Part shown: piece by piece, positions 61,458 through 64,000 of the stretch
How the letters are laid out: every line of letters starts with the position of its first letter
Numbering within the stretch: position 1 is the first letter of the stretch
NCBI GenBank assembly: GCA_038239345.1
Contig: JBBSEX010000015.1
Coordinates: 62,001-126,000 of the forward strand
Reading direction: 5' to 3'
Origin: JBBSEX01 sp038239345
GTDB taxonomy: Bacteria; Acidobacteriota; Terriglobia; Bryobacterales; Bryobacteraceae
Length of the DNA stretch: 64,000 bases
The notes under the pieces: generated by a model
The model's database searches: none
Told to the model about the DNA's origin: nothing
What the model saw: only the letters and a program-made list of their open reading frames with translations
Translations under genes and position numbers: made by a program

Positions 61458-61695
61458 CCTCATGGCCGGGCGGATGCGACTCGTTCGACTACCGCGAGGC
61501 CGGTCTTGCCCGCTGCTCCAATTACTAGACATTCGTGCTTTCCTTGCTCCCATCCTCAACGCGAATGCGATCCAAATTTAAGATAACTTCCGCGGCCTGG
61601 CAGTTTCTTGCAGCAGCTGGGATTCTGTATTGCGTAATAAGCTGTAATAAAATTGGTCGGGGGATACAATGCGACTGCTTGCGGACATGGAAGTG
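61458..61695 (+). repeat. Degenerate duplication of the NmrA/LysR border, copy 2
   Basis: Partner of 59655-59892. This copy keeps a functional LysR start at 61669. Together with the paired monooxygenase genes (58574 and 62676) it shows that a larger cassette was duplicated. Confidence 0.75.
61460..61545 (-). pseudogene. Remnant of an NmrA-like NAD(P)-binding protein, copy 2
   Basis: Minus strand reads CLVIGAAGKTGLAVVERVASARP and then a TGA at 61460-61462. This is the Rossmann glycine motif only; the remainder of the gene is missing between here and 61247, where I see no recognisable coding sequence. Confidence 0.6.
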
Positions 61696-62589
61696 TTTGT
61701 TGCAGTGGCTCGACTGCGCCACTTTGGGCGCGCTGCCGCGGCACTTGAGATAACTGCGTCCACCCTGAGCCGCAGGGTAGCCGCTCTGGAGCTAGAACTC
61801 GGCGTGGTTCTGATCCGAAGATCGACGCGAAGCTTCAACCTCACAGAATCGGGTGAGCAATTCTTCGAGCGTTCCCGGAGAATCCTGGATGACGCTATCC
61901 GGACACGGGAAGAAATTAGTGTAAACTTCGCAAAGCTATCGGGACACCTTCGGGCGGGCATGCCTTCTGATCTGGCTGCCACCATACTAGCTCCGGTCAT
62001 TGCAAAGTACTGCCGGGAGAACCCGGCCGTCTCTATCGACCTGATTGGAAGCCAAGGGCAGCCCGACCTAAGCCGCGATCGCCTGGATGTAGCATTCGCA
62101 GTGACACATCAGAACAAACTCGCTGATTCCTCGTACCTTGCGCACCGGGTCGGCTCATTTGCAAGAATGATGTACGCCTCCAGAACCTACCTCAAGCGGA
62201 AGGGGGTTCCAAATACGCCGCAGGAGTTGCAGGCACACGCTTGCATTCGTTATCTAGATCATTCGGCGGAAACAAATTGGGAGTTGCACAGTGGAAGGAA
62301 ACGGCAAAGAGCCGCGGTGAACGGCCCTTGGGCTTCGAGCAGTGTGATCGCGTCCGCGCAGGCAGCGCGGGAACATCTTGGCATAGCTATGCTTCCACAG
62401 CATCTGGCGTCGCACCCAACGTTCGGCGCCGGCTTGATCAGGGTCTTGCCGGTTTGGGAGGGCACGCCAGTGAATGTTTTCGCGTTAACCGCAGATCGAG
62501 TTTTACCCGCCAGAATACAAGAGTTGATTCGCGTTGCGAAAGCCGATTTCGCCAAGCGAGTCGCGCAACTTGAATCCGTCGTTGGCTAG
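61669..62589 (+). CDS. LysR family transcriptional regulator
   Basis: 306 residues, normal length. N-terminal winged HTH: MEVFVAVARLRHFGRAAAALEITASTLSRRVAALELELGVVLIRRSTRSFNLTESG. C-terminal effector-binding domain with LRAGMPSDLAATILAPVIAKYCRENPAVSIDL and LDVAFAVTHQNKLADSSYLAHRVGSF, closest in style to the CrgA/AaeR-like LysR group. Divergent from a degenerate NAD(P)-binding gene that was probably its target. TACAAT at 61664-61669 overlaps the start codon. Confidence 0.92.
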   Translation: MRLLADMEVFVAVARLRHFGRAAAALEITASTLSRRVAALELELGVVLIRRSTRSFNLTESGEQFFERSRRILDDAIRTREEISVNFAKLSGHLRAGMPSDLAATILAPVIAKYCRENPAVSIDLIGSQGQPDLSRDRLDVAFAVTHQNKLADSSYLAHRVGSFARMMYASRTYLKRKGVPNTPQELQAHACIRYLDHSAETNWELHSGRKRQRAAVNGPWASSSVIASAQAAREHLGIAMLPQHLASHPTFGAGLIRVLPVWEGTPVNVFALTADRVLPARIQELIRVAKADFAKRVAQLESVVG

Positions 62590-62675
62590 CAGCGTCTCCG
62601 CCGCATTTAAGCAATTGTTTTTCGCAATGTCCGCCTCTCCGCTACTCCAGTCAGCGAACGACCAATCCGAGGCGG

Positions 62676-62982
62676 CTAGCGATTGTTGGTGGCCTCGCCT
62701 AGGCAAATGCCAGGAATCGCGATCCGCCGGAACAGGTGAAGGCTGGCCGTTGCGCTATCCGGGTAAATCTTGCGCAGCGGTCCGAACTCCGACCGGCGGG
62801 TCATCGCCGCGAACGTCGCCACGTTTTCGAACACAGCGTAGTCCAGGAACATCGTGCTGCCCTCGATGCCTTGGTGCGATTGCGCTGAAATAAAACCTGG
62901 TTGAGCCCTGGTAAACGCAGCATCCTGAGCCCAAGCGACTTTGAAAGCTTCCGTCGTTTGCGCTCATCGTAAACAGAATCAT
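62676..62982 (-). pseudogene. Broken ABM monooxygenase paralogue
   Basis: The minus-strand frame from about 62963 to TAG 62676 reads EAFKVAWAQDAAFTRAQPGF, ISAQSHQGIEGSTMFLDYAVFENV and LRKIYPDSATASLHLF, clearly homologous to the intact ABM protein at 58574. The N terminus lies in another frame (MILFTMSAND from ATG 62982) because of an indel near 62955, and a TGA at 62964-62966 precedes the good frame. No start serves the domain, so it is inactive as read. Confidence 0.75.
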
Positions 62983-63038
62983 CAGAACTAATCCCGATCC
63001 GGGACGGGCCTGATCATTGACGCAACGGTAGCGGCCGG

Positions 63039-63356
63039 CTAGGAATCCTTCTTTACCCTTCCCGGCGGCATGAATGCTGCATGCTGCTGGATCGGCACGA
63101 TCTGAGCATCGGCGTAGTTAGCTTTAATGAGCGGGAAGCTACTGATCATCTCCTGAAGGTGCTCAGCTGATTCAGCCTCAAAAAGGATGACCCCGCCATG
63201 TGTCCGTGGGACTTGTGCCCATACTTGGCGAAGCCCACCACCGGCGTAAAGCACTCGCACTTGTGCCTGTTCCTGCTGTTCCTTCTCCATGAAGTCAGGA
63301 GGAAGCCCCTCCGTGCCGAACTGCTTCTTCGGCGAAAAGATAACGAGATACTGCAT
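63039..63356 (-). CDS. Small dimeric alpha/beta-barrel protein (muconolactone isomerase/YCII-like)
   Basis: 105 residues from ATG 63356 with GGAGGG upstream. Pattern MQYLVIFSPKKQFGTEGLPPDFMEKEQQEQAQVRVLYAGG, then QVWAQVPRTHGGVILFEAESAEHLQEMISSFPLIKANYADAQIVPIQ. The HGGVILFEAESAEHLQEMISSFPL block matches the dimeric alpha/beta-barrel group that includes muconolactone delta-isomerase and the YciI proteins. Enzymatic role not established. Confidence 0.75.
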   Translation of the reverse strand: MQYLVIFSPKKQFGTEGLPPDFMEKEQQEQAQVRVLYAGGGLRQVWAQVPRTHGGVILFEAESAEHLQEMISSFPLIKANYADAQIVPIQQHAAFMPPGRVKKDS

Positions 63357-63916
63357 AAACTGATACCCTCCTACGCTTAGTAGACGGCAGTCTGCGCACC
63401 ACTGATCTTGCGCAGATAGTCGAACACTGTTGCATAAATCGTTTTAATCGTGGAGGCAATTCTGTGCAAATATTTGCAGAAAGGTGCGACGCGCGTGTTG
63501 GAATTTGCATGTCCCGTGGCACTAACGCCGAGTAGGTTCTTCGCGGACTTGGCTGGCTTCGCCCCTTTGCGCTCCTTCTTGATTGCGCTCGGCGCGGGTT
63601 TAGAGTGGTGTCTGCTTGGGTACCGACGAAGATCCTGGATTGCGCTCCGGCTTCGCGTTACCGCTATTTGTCGATCTTTGAACTTCGTGACTGGCTTCAG
63701 CGTGTCGACTCGAGGCATTCTCTAAACGGGCGCAGTCGGCGAAAACGTCAACGTGTGCGGCGATGTTGTTGTCGGTGTCAATCGAAAAGCTTTCATGTCG
63801 ACCTTCATCACTCTGGCTGCGCGGCGACGCAAGGCAATTGTAGAGGATGCGCGAATTCTTTTGGTGCTAGCGGCGTGAAAGGATGGCGAACAATCTCTTT
63901 TTATCGTGAGCGATAG
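63357..63916. other. 560-bp stretch without a supported gene
   Basis: A minus-strand frame (63377-63718, 113 codons) is rich in Lys, Arg and Ala and resembles no family known to me; overlapping plus-strand frames look equally random. I do not call a gene here. A fairly AT-rich leader lies just left of 63917. Confidence 0.4.
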
Positions 63917-64000
63917 ATGGTCAAAAGAAATCTTAGCAAATCAAAGCGTGGACATGGTTCCTTGGCTGGCGTCTCACTAGTGGAGGACGACGTTGAGGAG
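63917..64000 (+). CDS. Start of an unidentified gene, cut by the window edge
   Basis: 28 codons from ATG 63917 to the last base remain open: a basic start (MVKRNLSKSKRGHG) and then LAGVSLVEDDVEE. The end could be the first strand and acidic pair of a response regulator receiver, but this is too short to decide. No ribosome-binding site is clear. Confidence 0.3.
   Translation, partial: MVKRNLSKSKRGHGSLAGVSLVEDDVEE

Noticed and set aside
63377..63718. 113-codon Lys/Arg-rich minus-strand frame as a gene
   Set aside because: No ribosome-binding site, no family pattern and competing frames on both strands; composition looks non-coding.

Overview
The window looks like an acidobacterial chromosome segment, probably from the Bryobacterales / Candidatus Solibacter group. 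This is inferred from two very large Oar-like TonB-dependent receptors with N-terminal carboxypeptidase-regulatory-like domains, a squalene-hopene cyclase, DUF4331/DUF4384 proteins, TPR-CHAT and caspase-type proteins and short overlapping gene borders. No rRNA is present; one tRNA (Asn, GTT) lies at 57745-57819. Three likely single-base losses, each in a short homopolymer (about 12807, 19361 and 49407), break otherwise healthy genes. They could be natural or assembly errors.

Layout. 1-2.2 kb: a TetR regulator cut by the window edge, divergent from an atypical SDR, then an OmpA-type lipoprotein. 2.2-8.1 kb (minus): phosphofructokinase with PPi-type residues, a methyltransferase, an NtrC-type regulator, its histidine kinase and a lipoprotein. 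8.2-13.6 kb: an SDR, a small zinc-finger-like protein, and an overlapping mazG - GNAT - menC/NSAR - MFS operon. 13.6-19.7 kb: a His-rich NicO metal exporter divergent from a DUF4331 / TPR / HEAT / membrane-protein cluster. 19.9-26.9 kb: shc, a sulfite-oxidase-like enzyme, a DUF892 ferritin-like protein, a 306-bp inverted-repeat element, then a LOR/SDH enzyme - queF - coiled-coil methyltransferase operon. 27-30.7 kb: two DUF4384 proteins and a caspase-PEGA-TPR protein. 30.7-41 kb: two TonB receptors around an aldo/keto reductase and a shortened UvrC-like protein, plus an NPP-type phosphodiesterase. 41-44.7 kb: deoC - GAF/SpoIIE phosphatase - lysA. 44.7-51.2 kb: a secreted TPR-CHAT protein, a sigma factor, a membrane anti-sigma-like protein and a PlpD-like patatin autotransporter. 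51.2-57.7 kb: the valS-nadC-birA-coaX operon and a toast-rack lipoprotein.

From tRNA-Asn to the right edge the character changes. Coding is sparse and decayed: two degenerate copies of an NmrA/LysR border, an IS3 remnant, a 4,5-dihydroxyphthalate decarboxylase-like gene with an in-frame amber, a broken monooxygenase paralogue, and a few intact small dimeric alpha/beta-barrel genes. This looks like an accessory region entered at the tRNA.

The best candidates for an undescribed system are the TPR-CHAT / sigma / anti-sigma-like / patatin locus and the DUF4384-DUF4384-caspase operon. Both centre on caspase-fold proteases that appear to be exported.
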